NCBI RefSeq assembly: GCF_040412425.1
Contig: NC_089783.1
Span: 44,475,125 to 44,539,124 of the forward strand
Origin: Macrobrachium rosenbergii
Taxonomy: Eukaryota; Arthropoda; Malacostraca; Decapoda; Palaemonidae
DNA: 64,000 bases
Reading direction: 5' to 3'
Every line of letters starts with the position of its first letter. The stretch's first letter is position 1. The position numbers were made by a program, and so were the translations under genes. Positions 46,301 through 62,115 of this stretch are shown in pieces. The notes under the pieces are model-generated. The model was not told the origin of the DNA. It did not search any database and saw only the letters and a program-made list of their open reading frames with translations.

Positions 46301-47574
46301 TCTGAGTTTGGTTCCAAATCTGTCATCTCCACATCATGCTCTGAGTTTGCTCCATATCAGTTTGCATATCTTCTGAGTCTGTTTCTGCATGTTTTCTTTG
46401 AAAGAGTGATGTTATAGGCTTATGGATTTTTATTTTTTTCTTTTTCTTTTAATATGAACTGGTAACAAGCCATGTTACACTGCGCAGGAAACAGTTGAAT
46501 TTCTCTCGACATTCGACATTAGTACTCCAAATGGTGCTCTCAAGTTTCAAAGCCTCCCTTATCAACCCTATCAAGGACTCCTAGCTTTTGTTCCTGGCTC
46601 CAAGTCTTCCTATACTTCTTGCATTATCAGTACCTGATGTTAAAGGCACCTGGGAGCATTGTACACTCATGTACAATAAGACTGCAGTGAGGTAGTATGG
46701 TGTGGGAGAGATGTTGACTACTCAAAGATGGTAGTAAAAGTGAAAGGGTAAGGTGGGATATTTGGCAGCCACAGCACTGAGGTAAACTAGATGTGCAAGC
46801 AATTTGAATTGGCATCGATGTAAAGCCATGTAAAGTAAAATTCTGACTGCATTTCTGACTTGGTGTTTTTCCAAATTCATGCAATTTGGATGCACATAAA
46901 TTGAGAAATATCTGTACTTTGCATTTCTGAATAGTATAAGCAAAAGAAAAGTAACAGAGATGAGGAAAATGATTATAAATTTTGCTTTTTAATAAAATAA
47001 CTGTCATGCTATAAGAACAATTTTACTTTAGCCTTCATAAAAATATTTTTAAAATCATTTTTAGTTTTGCTGTAGCTGGGTTCTTAAGGAGTTGGTTACA
47101 CTTTATTAATAATGTCCTTGTCTCTAAAGCATCCAGAGGCACATATCAAGCACTATTAGAACCAGAGAAAATCAACAAATGACAATGTCTGCCAAGAACA
47201 TGGTTTCCCAAGAAGAAACCATAGCTCTTTGCTTATTTAATGGTGCATCTTTAACCATACAGACCAGACACTGTAACCTAGAGTGATCATTCAGTGCCAT
47301 AAAAGCGTAATGTTAAAAATGAAAAAAATATCAAATAAAAACTACAGTACTATTCACTCATAAATTCATTCATATTACAGTACTCACAACACTTTACAAT
47401 ACTTTATTTGTTCACTTGCCAAAAATCCTTAAAATATGCGTACGTAAGTAAACTTAACAATCTGCAGTCCAGCCACTGAGAACTGCTGTTGAAAAATAAG
47501 TGATCTTTTAAAATATTTTATACATTAATTCATTTAAACACCTAGAAAAAGTATGTAACAAAATCCTATGAAAA
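43321..47574. other. AT-rich sequence, no gene established
   Basis: Frames at 44320-44607, 45715-45948 and 45973-46305 (plus) were examined and have no recognised domain or convincing splice context. The segment 43760-43870 has a donor-like CTTACCTATTT on the minus strand. Nothing else is supported. Confidence 0.4.
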
Positions 47575-47905
47575 TTAGGCTGTCAAGCCAAGCACTGGGG
47601 CACTTCCTGCCATTCAGCACCTAAAATGGTAAAAAGAGGAAGTTGGAGTGGCTGGATTTTACAAGACAGAGAGATCCAGAAAATAAAGATGAAGTACAAG
47701 TATCTAACGGTGGAATCCACAGAAAACCCCACAGCTGCATTAAGAAACAATGGTTAGAGAGACTGGACAGCAAAACTGAAGGTAGCATGAATGGAGGTAA
47801 AGTAAAACGATAAAAAGTGGGACCGAAGGGACACTGCAACCACCATTAGTAATGGCTACAGTGCACCATGTGAGGTGCACTGACCCTACTGCCCCCCCTA
47901 CAGGG
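47575..47905 (+). mobile_element. Decapod-type interspersed repeat, about 330 bp
   Basis: The unit runs from CCAAGCACTGGGGCAC through AAAGTGGGACCGAAGGGACAC and CAGTGCACCATGTGAGGTGC to a run of cytosines (47892-47900). I recognise this layout from many decapod introns. No coding capacity. A short fragment of the start is repeated at 49530-49600. The mobilising machinery is unknown to me. Confidence 0.65.
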
Positions 47906-47909
47906 ATAA

Positions 47910-49525
47910 CTGGATGGTGGCCATATGCTGACAATAAATGTTGTTGATACAGGTTTTAGAAGTAGGTTAGCCCAGCTTTGGGATGGATTTGTCAACTGCA
48001 GACTGCGATTTAATTATGCATTCAGGAGTTACTTCAATGGTACCAAGGATACTTTGAATTTTACTGACAGGTTTCAGAACTAACCACAATGGTCAGTGCC
48101 ATAAATAATATAAGAATCTATTTGGAGACACAATAAAATTTTCAAGTATGACATAAAAAATATCTAACCAATTCTGGCAGACAGTAGTATTAGCTGTCTT
48201 TGGGTTGATCTCTTACTAGCCCTTGATCGCTATTTTTTTTTATTTTGCGTTACCTGAAAGTCAATTAACTGACAACCAAACCCTGCAATTAGATCACATT
48301 CACCTACTTTATGATTCAGTCAGTCAGTTCCCCTAATGCCCTCCTTTATTACAGTCACATTCACTCACCTATGATTAATAACAATTACTGTAGTTGCCTT
48401 CTCTCTCTCCTTTATGAGAGCCATGGTATCTTCATAAGAGAGCTTGGGCATACATTTTGTTCTGAGATGAAGCTATACAATGTAATCCAGAATAACTCTT
48501 TTGAGATTCATCAGTAGTCTGGCATGTAGAAGACAGTGCAACCTGGCCTTACTGGTATATGTTGTATGTTGTACATGTTCTATTGTTGTATATTCATGAT
48601 GTTTTGGGGTATATGTGTAAGTCTAGATAATTTTAAGCATGTACAAGTTTGTACCTTGTGCATAACCCAAGGAGGAAGTACTTTTGTTATTGGAAGGAAG
48701 AACTGCCTTATCCTTAAAGTCAGATATGGGTCCTTTTCTGTGTACAAAAATACTTGAAATCACTGAAATAATCATCCTCAGATGGTTTAACCAGAAGCAG
48801 TCAATATTACTGAGACCCTCTGGTATGGTTGCATGAACTAAGTAAAGCATGACAGGAAAAGACTGAGGGAGGCTTGAATTTATAGATAATGTACAGTATG
48901 TCCAAAGCAAACAGGATTTTTCATGATCCAAAAGGCCTGCTGCTATGAAGCACATATGCCAAAATATGCAGAATGTAAGTCATCCAACTGTCATATTGGG
49001 GACAACAAACTACCGGTAACAACTTTTGGTATATCCCTTGCTGATATGTTCTGTATTTGATTTGCACATTGAAGTTTCTTCATTTGTGCATACCTGACAG
49101 CTCTTGTCACTAGGCCTATGATTTTTTTTACAATTTATACCATTTGTCATTTTTGTGCACTGATCATGTTCTAGAGATGAACAACAGCTACACAGTTTTG
49201 CATATTTACATACACTTGATAGGTGGCCAAATTCAAAATACTTGTAACACTGTAGAGGTTTAGGTTTGAAATGCTAGCCCAAAAGCCTTTACAGTAATTT
49301 TAAATGTTTATGTTCAAAGGTACATCTGCATCTTCAAAGGTATGTTGCTTTTCTTCAATATGCATAGCAACTGCAACTGGCTAGGTTTTTTCCGGCAATG
49401 CAGGCTCTGTTATGATGGAAACCACGAAATTCCCATCGTTTGTTGTTTCACAAAAAAATTTAAAAAAAATGGTCTTCATTGTTAGCCTTTATCTATTGTT
49501 CTGACTGTAAATTCTTCAAAATGGT
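47910..49525. other. AT-rich sequence, no gene seen
   Basis: No supported frame or repeat. Confidence 0.5.
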
Positions 49526-49529
49526 TCTT

Positions 49530-49600
49530 GAATTGAGTATAGAATTTAGGCCAAAGGCCAAGCACTGGGACCTATGAGGTCATTCAGCAATGAAATTTGT
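49530..49600 (+). mobile_element. 5' fragment of the repeat at 47575
   Basis: GGCCAAGCACTGGGACCTAT and GGTCATTCAGCA match the start of the 47575 element, after which similarity stops. Confidence 0.65.
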
Positions 49601-53940
<4,340 letters not shown>

Positions 53941-53944
53941 ATAA

Positions 53945-54175
53945 CTAGGTAGTTAACTGGAAACCTAGCCACTGGGAAAAGGGTTGCCAAGCCAGCACAA
54001 CCCAGTGCCAATCCCAAGTCTGGATAAATGGGTTGTTGTCAGGAAGGGAGATGTGTCTGTATAACTTCTGCCAAAACCAATTATGAAATGAGCCATTCCA
54101 GATGGAAACAGGAGCAGAAAACTTATTAAAAACAGTGACCCCAATAGGAATTAATCTGAGATGATGATGATGATA
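53945..54175 (+). mobile_element. RTE leader-like fragment ending in a GAT microsatellite
   Basis: The segment with AAGCCAGCACAACCCAGTGC, ATCCCAAGTCTGGATAAATG and GTCAGGAAGG matches the leader of the RTE element (reverse complement of about 27050-27160). The endonuclease/RT frame is absent. The fragment runs instead into a (GAT)n run at about 54159-54172. It is either a deletion derivative or a short non-autonomous relative. Confidence 0.6.
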
Positions 54176-54179
54176 ATCA

Positions 54180-54589
54180 GAGACAAAGTGTGATTATGGT
54201 TTGTATATCTAGGAAACAAAATTCTTTAAAGTAATTTATATTTTTCATAGGTATACCAGAGCCTTTGATATTTGAGTATTCTCAGTGTAAGTTTAAGCAG
54301 TCATTGAACTTAGTTACAAGGGTCAAGCATTTCAATATTTCCACAACATTTCTCAAAGCACTTCAAATACCAGGGGATTTAGATTTTTTCTTGGCCACTA
54401 CTTACAAAGCATTGACTATGACAGTTGCTAAAGTAGGTAAAATTGAGGACGAGCCTGTTGTTTAGCAATATATGACTCTTCCTCACATACTACAGTACTA
54501 CAATACCCACTCCATCTTGTGATTTTGATCCACCAGTGTAAATTCTCCTTTAATTTTTATGAATATTTTAAACAACTAAATGGAGGGTA
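54180..54589. other. AT-rich sequence, no gene established
   Basis: A 66-codon frame (54265-54465, plus) has no recognised domain. It follows a TTTTTCATAG acceptor-like site (ending 54250) but lacks other support. Confidence 0.35.
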
Positions 54590-55080
54590 AGTCAGCTGAA
54601 GGAGCACCTCCTTCAGCAGTTGCCTCATCCTCAAACAACAGAGATGTGGGCAGGTCTAATAGACTTAATACTATCCCTCCTAGAAGGGGTAGTACTACTT
54701 GACAGTGGAATAGGAGTCAAAGACAGTGGTAGAAAGGAACTTGAAGGGTTCAAGGGTATATTCCCTCCTGACTGTGCAGGCAAATGCTTCATGTCCTTCT
54801 GCCTTCTCTTGCTAAGCCTAATCCAGTGAGGAGCATCCCATACTGAACAATCCCTACAAGGAGAAACCTTAGTGCTGGTATTCCCTCTACAAGAAGCACA
54901 GTTATTATGTGGGTCTACCGTTACAAATGATGTGAACTGCTGACATGAATGACCATGCTTGCAACAGCATTGCTCATGTTTTTTCTCCATCAGGTAAAAA
55001 ACTATCAAGAAAATAAAAAGGAAGAACAAAACACATCTAAGTTTCTCAACCAAAGTAGAGAGAGTCAAGAGCTGCACATC
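54590..55080 (-). pseudogene. DIRS-like gag remnant with Cys-rich motif (copy 5)
   Basis: The 148-codon minus frame (55077-54631) contains KHGHSCQQF, then FVTVDPHNNCASCRGNTS and CRDCSVWDAPHWIRLSKRRQ. The DPH-x-x-C-x-x-C-RG then C-x-x-C-x-x-W pattern is a recurrent zinc-knuckle-like feature of DIRS-type gag proteins in animals. It is followed by a Pro/Ser/Leu-rich tail. It probably belongs to the 5' part of a decayed DIRS element on the minus strand; sequence up to about 56100 may be its leader. Flanking frames are broken. Confidence 0.5.
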
Positions 55081-56041
55081 TGAGCTATATTGATTTTGAG
55101 TTCAAGCTTCCAGATACTGTACTGCTACATAAAGGGTGAAGGTTTGTTTTAACATAAGAACAAACCAAAAACTTCTTACTAAAAATGAGAGATGGACCCA
55201 TCCCTGACTTCAAGAGCTTGAGAGCAAGAAGGGAGTCTGGCTTTCAACTTACAGGAGTAATAGGCCCAGTTGATCACCTTGGGAATCCTGAGAGAAATGG
55301 TGTTCCTGGAAACCTCCTTCTTGTGTTACTCATACTAATGGAAAGAATGTTTTCCAGGGATACCAAGGGAAAGCCACATTTTCTTCAAGTACTCCAAGTC
55401 ATCCATACCTAGAGTGACTGAAAGGCAGGGTTAGGTAGTGACAAGCCACAAAGCACACCAAGGTCTAACCTAGGGAGAGCTAAGAACACATGCATTATCA
55501 TTGTCAAAGTCCACATACTGGTCAACTACTTCCACCTGTGTAGCCCTTGGATCATGCCCGGGGTACAGAGGTAGGAAGAGGGAGCAGTCTAGAAGGTTCA
55601 CAGGTGTCAAGAGCAGCATATTCCCCTCACCCCACAAAAGGTACCAGCGAAGAACCTTTGGCCTTCCTCTACTTTTTCCAAACCTTTTAACTGCAAAGAC
55701 CAGACAGAGTACTACTCAGGGGAAGAACAAACTACTGAGGATCCTCAAACAAGGAGGGCATAAAGGGGCCACACATTTGCACCTGTCTTGCACACCTTAT
55801 TGTTCATTGTTTTGTTTACATCCATACATAAACAAATCATGACATCAGACATATACAGAAAAACACGTAAGAAGCTTCACCTTGGCAGTTGACAAAATGT
55901 CTTCACTCAACAAAGGCCAAAAGAATGAAAAAAAAAAAAAGGTGCTGGCTTACAACGGGTGAGTAGATGGGGACTCTCCAGCTGCCTGCTTACCACCAAT
56001 TATCACTTTATTATCAAGCTTAAATGATGTTTCCAGCTTAC
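55081..56041. other. Probable 5' part or leader of the DIRS-like element
   Basis: Less AT-rich, with broken frames. Nothing is independently recognisable. Confidence 0.3.
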
Positions 56042-56082
56042 GGTGAGGAATATGCCTGTCCGAAAGACCATGGTTTGTAATC
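56042..56082 (-). other. Exon-like 41-bp segment with strong splice signals
   Basis: On the minus strand AAGTTGTTTCCACAG precedes GATTACAAACCATGGTC..., and the segment ends CACC before GTAAGCTGG. It contains an ATG in good context (ACCATGG) that would read MVFRTGIFLT across the donor. It could be a short exon of a host gene or a spliced leader of the DIRS element lying downstream on the same strand. Confidence 0.3.
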
Positions 56083-56089
56083 CTGTGGA

Positions 56090-57250
56090 AACAACTTACG
56101 TAACTTTTGTAAGTTTTTGTAATTCTGAGGAATAATATTTACTTTTTGTAAATGATCAGTTTTGTCAATTCTCCAAAACAATGTAATTTAATATTTACCG
56201 TTATGTTTATGGTATTTACCATTAATTTCATGATTGGGGCTGGTACAAACACGATTTTGCAACCGACCAGAACTCTAAATGATTTGTCAAATGATTGCAA
56301 CCCCCACATTTAGTCAAGACGGGAAATCCCAGTGACATACCATATCTTTAGGTCAGGTTAAAGGGGGGGAAGGGAGTATTCAGCAGCCGGGTAAGGCCCA
56401 GATTCTCAAGTTGGGTTAGGTTTGGAAAGTTTCTATTATATATTGCAGGTTTTTACTCCTGTTTTCTTTTTCCCACAGCCAAAAATTCCTAGTTTTCCAC
56501 TGCAGTTCCCCAAAATCATTAGACATGGGGGTGGATGCAGTGGGTTAAACTAGCATTACAGCTGAAATTAATATAAAATTCCTCAAAATCATATAAAAAA
56601 CTATGGCATAACCACATTTCACCCAATGCTGAGTGAACAGGTAAATTGTAAACATCTAATACGGTTAGGTTAGGATGATGTGTTTAATCCTTTCTGTACT
56701 TGCTGCCTAAACAAAACCATTCAGATCAATCATTAGGCTATAGTTTGGTAAGAGTGGGTAGGGGTACCTAATTAGGCTTTTGCAATGGAGATGCAGTGAA
56801 TTCATTTGAATCATATCAAATGACTACCAGAGAAAATATGCAACTTTAAAAGACAATCTTGCCCCCTCAAATTTTTTCAACATCACAAACAAAACAATAA
56901 CAAAACTCATATTTCACAAAATATTTATATTCATCATAATAATAAGACAATGACATCATCATAAACCTATCGTTGTGTTATTTCATATTAATATCACAAC
57001 TTGATATTAAAAGCCTGAGCTGGCTTAATGTCAGCACGTTTTAAAGCTTCGGAGGTAACGTGGATGATTCATGCTTATTAGAAATGAATTTGGTTAAGTA
57101 TAGCTTGCCCATGTTTATTAACAAAATTAGCCTCAGCTTGTTCTGAAAGGAAACAATAATCTAATTGATTCTAAGTTGTCCATACATAAATCTTTCAATA
57201 ATGCATACAATCCTCAACTTAACCCTACATCATGGATTGGATAAAAAATA
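56090..57250. other. Intergenic or intronic sequence with GGTTAGG motifs
   Basis: TTAGGTTAGG-type motifs occur at about 56410 and 56665. A strong plus-strand acceptor (CTTTTTCCCACAG ending about 56479) is followed by a short open frame without recognised content. At 57010-57150 both strands have short splice-like and open segments, too short to call. Confidence 0.3.
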
Positions 57251-57252
57251 CT

Positions 57253-57360
57253 CACAGTAATGAACGCACCAGACACTACAGGCTGAGATGGCGAACCATG
57301 ATGGAATACAAGGAGGCGAGTTGTCGCCTAAGCCTTTTCAGTTCGTACCACTGCGCATTG
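57253..57360 (-). promoter_or_regulatory. Possible first (non-coding) exon and promoter of a minus-strand gene
   Basis: A local GC- and CpG-richer island (several CGs, including GGCGAGTTGTCGCC) ends on the minus strand at GCGTTCATTACT before GTGAGTATT, a good donor. The only ATG (in CATCATGGTTCGCC) opens a six-codon frame, so it would be 5' UTR. The strand and the link to downstream candidate exons are inference. Confidence 0.25.
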
Positions 57361-57369
57361 TAGTAATTA

Positions 57370-57820
57370 CTTTTACGTTGATTTCACCATGCAGTTACCA
57401 GCAAAATACAAATACAATATTGGAAATGGAAGCCACAATTAAAGTAACTTAGAAAACAGACTGTCTTACTTGGCTTTACAATATTTAGGTGAACCATTAG
57501 GCCTACATTGGCCAAAAAAACTCTTCCTCATATGGTGCCTGTCATTTTCCCTTTCTTTATTATAAGCAAATACAATGGACACTGTCATATACTTGAAATA
57601 TCTTTCAAGTAAATTTCCTTCTCTCTCGCGTCGCACAGGGTTTTCTTGTATTGGGAGTCGAATGAATGAGATTTCACTTATGCTCTTTAATATTGATAAG
57701 TATCCTTACAATCCTAAGATTCATTTACCTTTTCCAAATGCTATATGCAACAGGTAAATCCAACTAAAGAGAGAAAATGTTGCAGATACCTGAACAAACA
57801 TTAGCACTATCATACGGATG
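57370..57820. other. No gene seen
   Basis: No supported frame or repeat. Directly precedes the fold-back element. Confidence 0.5.
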
Positions 57821-57822
57821 TA

Positions 57823-58733
57823 CAGTCACCGCAAAAACTCCGAACACCCCCTTTAAATGAAAAAATAGTAACGAAAAATAATAGGCACAGTTTTTGTTTG
57901 ATTAAATTTTATTCAATATCGTTACATTTCTCCTTTATTTTTAAGTACTATCGTGCACAAAAGGGAATGGACAAAAGTCCATTCCCTTAGCCACCCAGAG
58001 AGTGAACGCGAATTCAGTGACTGAAACACCGAAGCAGTTGAACAAGTAACTAATGGAAGAACCAACAGATGTTGCACCGCAAGGGCATATGGGAACAAGA
58101 AGGAATGGGATGCAGGTATTATTTTTCTTGAGCACAGAGTAAAGTCTCCCTATTCTAATATCGTTAAGAAAGTGATTCTTGTATCGTTAAGAAAAATATG
58201 TGATCGTTAGTCAGTTTTGAATTAGCATGTTGACGACAACAGACATGACAGTCCACAAGGTCAATAAAAGCATTTCAGCGTTAGTGTTTATGGTTGAAAG
58301 ATATAATCTAGAAATAGCAACTTTACTGACTTCTGTGCAAGAAAAAACCCCGTATCGTCGACAACAAAAACTTTACGATCACTTTTTAACAATCTTAGAA
58401 CATAGGAACTTTACTCTGTGCAAGAAAAATACCTGCTTCCCACTCCTCCTTCCTGTTCCCGTATGTCCTTACGGTGTGACATCTGCTGGGTCATCCATTA
58501 GTTACTTGTTCAACTGCTTCAGCGTCTCATAGTCACCGGATTCGTGTTCACTCTCTGGATGGCTAGGGGAACGGACTTTTGTGCACGATAATCCTTAAAA
58601 ATAAAGGAGAAATGTCAAAATATTGAATAAAAGGTAATAAAATAAAAACTCTGCCTACTGTTTTCCGTCTTTATAAAATTGCTCTGGTTTGTATTCGTTT
58701 AAAGGGGGTGTTCAGAGTTTTTTGCAGTGACTG
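57823..58733. mobile_element. Tc1/mariner-like fold-back element with very long inverted repeats
   Basis: CAGTCACCGCAAAAACTCCG at 57823 is the inverted complement (few changes) of the end at 58733, and TA flanks both sides (57821-57822, 58734-58735). The similarity of the arms extends about 330 bp inward (57823 to about 58160 against about 58395 to 58733), including the block GCAGTTGAACAAGTAACTAATGG. The unique centre of about 230 bp has no transposase motif. The left arm has an extra hairpin (57962-57987). Non-autonomous. Confidence 0.85.
57962..57987. repeat. Hairpin within the left arm
   Basis: AGGGAATGGAC and GTCCATTCCCT pair around AAAA. The opposite arm lacks this copy, so the palindrome arose after or during arm divergence by a local duplication. 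Confidence 0.85.
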
Positions 58734-58739
58734 TAGCTC

Positions 58740-59360
58740 TCGGTTCAGTACGGCATCTTCTTGCAGCTTCCTTGTGTTTGTAGGGCAGTAGTCAAGTAAC
58801 TCGGCCAGAGGTTTCTTGTAGAATTGGTGGGTTAGAAATTATCCAAACACACTCTTGCGCTTTTGAAGTTGATATAACTTCTTCAGCTTGTGTGCACCCA
58901 CTTCCGACATAATTAAGGAAATGGTGGGAATTAATTTTTTTCCAACCAGCATTGTCTCAAGTTAAATCAACCATAAATTGCATTATATCTCCATGGCTAT
59001 CACGTAATGAATCCTGAAAACTTGTCAAAGCACTTGCTGCCTGCAAGATTGAAGATACCAGCTTGCAAGATGAGTAGATGGGTAAGACATGACGTCATGC
59101 ACAGAATATAAATCAGGACCTCTGCATAATTTATCTCATTTTATTCAGGTTGACCAGGAGGAATAGATCAAGTCACAAATGTTCCGCCCTCTTATTCGGA
59201 TGGCCCCACCATTCCTTTACCTTGGAATCATCTCTCAAAGAATACGTGCATAAAACCGAGCTTTGATGTTTACCCCTTTCGCTTTGAGTTTTTCCTTGAG
59301 AGAGTAGGTGCATGACTATTATGTAAGACGTTAAATGCGAATGGCTTCACTACACTTCAA
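58740..59360. other. No gene seen
   Basis: No supported frame or repeat. Confidence 0.45.
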
Positions 59361-59394
59361 CTCTCTCTCTCTCTAAATAAATAAATAAATAAAA

Positions 59395-59433
<39 letters not shown>

Positions 59434-59461
59434 ATGTATACATATACACATATACACACAC

Positions 59462-59493
<32 letters not shown>
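59361..59493. repeat. Compound microsatellite: (CT)n, (AAAT)n, (AT/CA)n, (TG)n
   Basis: A (CT)7 run at 59361-59374 is followed by AAAT repeats to about 59435, then mixed TATACACA and a (GT)n run ending at 59493. Frames here are artefacts. Confidence 0.95.
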
Positions 59494-59817
59494 ATGGAGA
59501 CCAGATGACATGGACCCATGGCTATCCAGTCGTCCGTTGGGTGCAAACATTTTCTTAAGTGGCAGAATGAGTCTAAACAACAGAAGGATAGGTAAAATTT
59601 TGCTCCTGCAAGGACAAATCTTGTCTCTTTTGCCTTTCTAACACATTTACTGCTGCTCATTTTCTTTCAAGGTGAAGTATCTCAGGCTTTGACTAAACAG
59701 TCTTCCACAAGACAGTGGAGCTGCTTCGTAGTAGCAGAGGCTTACTGGCTATACTCCTAGCCCAAGGGTGACCTGGATGTACCTGTAATATAAGATAAAC
59801 TCAAAAGTAGTTAACAA
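59494..59817. other. No gene seen
   Basis: No supported frame or repeat. Confidence 0.45.
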
Positions 59818-59970
59818 TCAATCAAAGCCAAATATAAGTCAGGATCAAAATTTATCAGTCTCCTAATTTCCAACCTTGTGTGTGTGTGTCCTCACACACA
59901 CACACACACACACAAGGTTGGAAATTAGGAGACTGATAAATTTGATCCTGGCTTATATTTGGCTCTGATT

Positions 59971-59972
<2 letters not shown>
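59818..59972. repeat. 155-bp near-perfect palindrome with a GT/CA core
   Basis: TCAATCAAAGCCAAATATAA at 59818 is mirrored by the complement TTATATTTGGCTCTGATTGA ending 59972, and CCTAATTTCCAACCTTGTGT by ACACAAGGTTGGAAATTAGG. The centre is (GT)n, then CCTC, then (CA)n, so the stem closes to a very small loop. A (CA)n run of about 39 bp follows. Confidence 0.95.

Positions 59973-60011
<39 letters not shown>
59973..60011. repeat. (CA)n microsatellite
   Basis: CA dinucleotides directly abut the palindrome. Confidence 0.95.
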
Positions 60012-60013
<2 letters not shown>

Positions 60014-60344
60014 TAAACAGATAACAAAAGATCTGATAGGGGTAGATCAGTCTTGGTTTATAGTATGAAAAAGGAAAGGGACTCAAAATTTTGTTTTGAA
60101 ACAGTTCTATGAGAAGTTTGAAGCAGAGGGAAAAAACTGTATGTGGCAGAAAAAGAAAGCAGAGAGAATGAACGTGGAGAACGTGAATGTTGGGATATAC
60201 AGTATGGTAGACAGTTTATGTTGTTGAGAGCATCGAAGAGCTTTTAAAATGTTAGAATTTTGGGGGAGGAGGGGGGCTTTTTTGGCATAAAAATCGGGCT
60301 GAAACATGGATGTGTTATGCATCTATACAGCTTTTAAATATTTT

Positions 60345-61040
60345 TTATAGATGGAGTGATGGGAGAAGTCAGAGAAATCAGGGAAATTGGCAAAGGTGCA
60401 AAAATGTGGGATAAAAAAGTGTGGAATGGCTGATGTTTGCAGATGACACAGCGTCGACTGAGGATTGTGAAGGGAAACTATGGAGACTAGTGAAAAAGTT
60501 TGGAAGTGTTGAAAATAAATGTTAATATGCTTAAGGTTATGAAGGTAAATAAAGTAAATTTAAATAAATGTTTGTAGGAATGGTGGAAGATGAAGCACTA
60601 TATTGAATGTTTTAGTAAATATAATGGTGGAAAGAAAAGAGGTGGAATTGGTAAGCAAGGGAAGTATCAGGATGAGTACAAAAGATTGTACAGAGCTTGG
60701 GGTGTCTAGGTATGTATAAAGGGATGGCTGAACTAACTCTCCTTTACGGAAGTGAAGTTTAGTTGATGAATACATATGTAAGAAAAAACAAAAGAAGCGT
60801 TGAAACGTTAAAGATGACCTGTTTGAGTAATATATGGGGTATAAGGAGTACTGAAAGATGAGAAATGAGGTGATACGCCGAAGGGGTGAAAAAGTTAGTA
60901 TAGGTGAAAGGAAAGACCAGGGTATTTTGAAATGCTTTAGACATGTGGGAAGAATGGAGAAAGATACGTTGGTGAGAGGAAAAACCTACAGAAGGCTGGA
61001 TAAACAGCAAGAACAATATAATGCGAGAAGGGACCCTCAA
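60345..61040 (+). pseudogene. 3' part of a second LINE reverse transcriptase, degraded
   Basis: Broken plus-strand frames give an opening MDGVMGEVREIREIGKG, then FADDT (60436-60450), the reverse transcriptase active-site motif with Phe instead of Tyr. A later GMAELTLLYGSEV (about 60724-60763) is followed by NIWGIRS, and an end segment has ILKCFRHVGRMEKDTLVRGK (about 60924-60983). This order (DGV, FADD, LLYGSE, HV-RM) is common to non-LTR retrotransposon RTs of arthropods. Many stops make it dead. The clade is not determined; it is not the same element as 24125-27165. Confidence 0.65.
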
Positions 61041-61044
61041 TATC

Positions 61045-61960
61045 CTGTATGTATGTAAAAATGTACGTGCGTTTATGATTATGCTAATGCTACATTTCTG
61101 TACATCGAAATCGGATAAATATCACTAGTTTAACAAGAATGCATCAACAACAAAACAAAATTTAAGTCTACCGAAGAAAAGAAAATAAAGTTTTGTGACA
61201 TTCCTTATACATTTTTTGTAACTCATTTTATATACAAGAAATTCTCCGGATTGCATTCATTCCTCGGTAAATGCAAAGCAAAACGCATATAATTTCAAAT
61301 GCAGGCAATTCCAGGTTATCATCTCCTTTTCCACAAATATGCGTATATTCACGCTGCTCTTTTCCCTGTTCTCTCTTGGCGAAATGAATCCGGCGGGATT
61401 TTCATCAGCTCTCCTTAGGAACACCGTCTTATTTTCTTCGATTTTTTCTTTTCATTCAGATATCTCAGACTTTGATTAACATTCCCATCCCCCAACTTGA
61501 TTACTGACGTAAATTAACTTCCGGTTTCTGTGTCCGATACGTTTTCAAATTTCTCAATCTTTTTTTTTTTCTTAAGGGATTCTACTACCATGTTCCCTAA
61601 TTGTTGATGGCATGTGTTTGCGCACGCGCACCCTCACGCCGTGAAACACGTCTCTCCTCTATGTACCTCCAAAGTTGGGGTAGCGCCAGAGGTCCTCAAA
61701 TTTTATTTTGCCTCTTTGTGTTCCTCACGCAATATTTTCTTAAGAATTCTACTGTCATCTATTCTTTTAAGATAAACAATTGACTATAGCTCCTTTCTAA
61801 TTATATGGGTGTGAATGAAAGTAAGATTTTTTCCGTATTCAAGGCCTCCATATTTTTCCCTCTGTGATGCCACTTAGGCCTATATAGTGGAAATAAAAAC
61901 CATAAAGTAAGAAGGAAGGCGCACAAGCACTGATCTCTGATTTTAACATAAGCATTGCTT
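61045..61960. other. CpG-containing sequence, no gene established
   Basis: CpG is clearly more frequent here (for example CGCACGCGCACCCTCACGCC at 61621-61640) than in 20-54 kb. A 24-bp block of the type TTCTTAAGGGATTCTACTACCAT (about 61571) recurs as TTCTTAAGAATTCTACTGTCAT (about 61737). Part could be a promoter region, but no gene could be attached. Confidence 0.35.
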
Positions 61961-61962
61961 TA

Positions 61963-62073
61963 CTAATTTGGGTGAATGCTTCTTCTTTGTTGTATGGTAG
62001 TATGCTGAAGCAGTTTTCTTGCTATCTTCCTCACGTTCATTTCTTTAGGAATTACTTTCGTTTTTTCTGTTAA

Positions 62074-62115
<42 letters not shown>

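Noticed and set aside
46130..46417. Overlapping plus-strand frames in a C/T-rich stretch
   Set aside because: Leu/Pro/Ser/Phe-rich translation driven by pyrimidine-rich sequence; frames overlap and none shows a domain.
59350..59660. Minus-strand frames with His-Thr and Ile-Tyr-Leu-Phe repeats
   Set aside because: They read through the compound microsatellite at 59361-59493.
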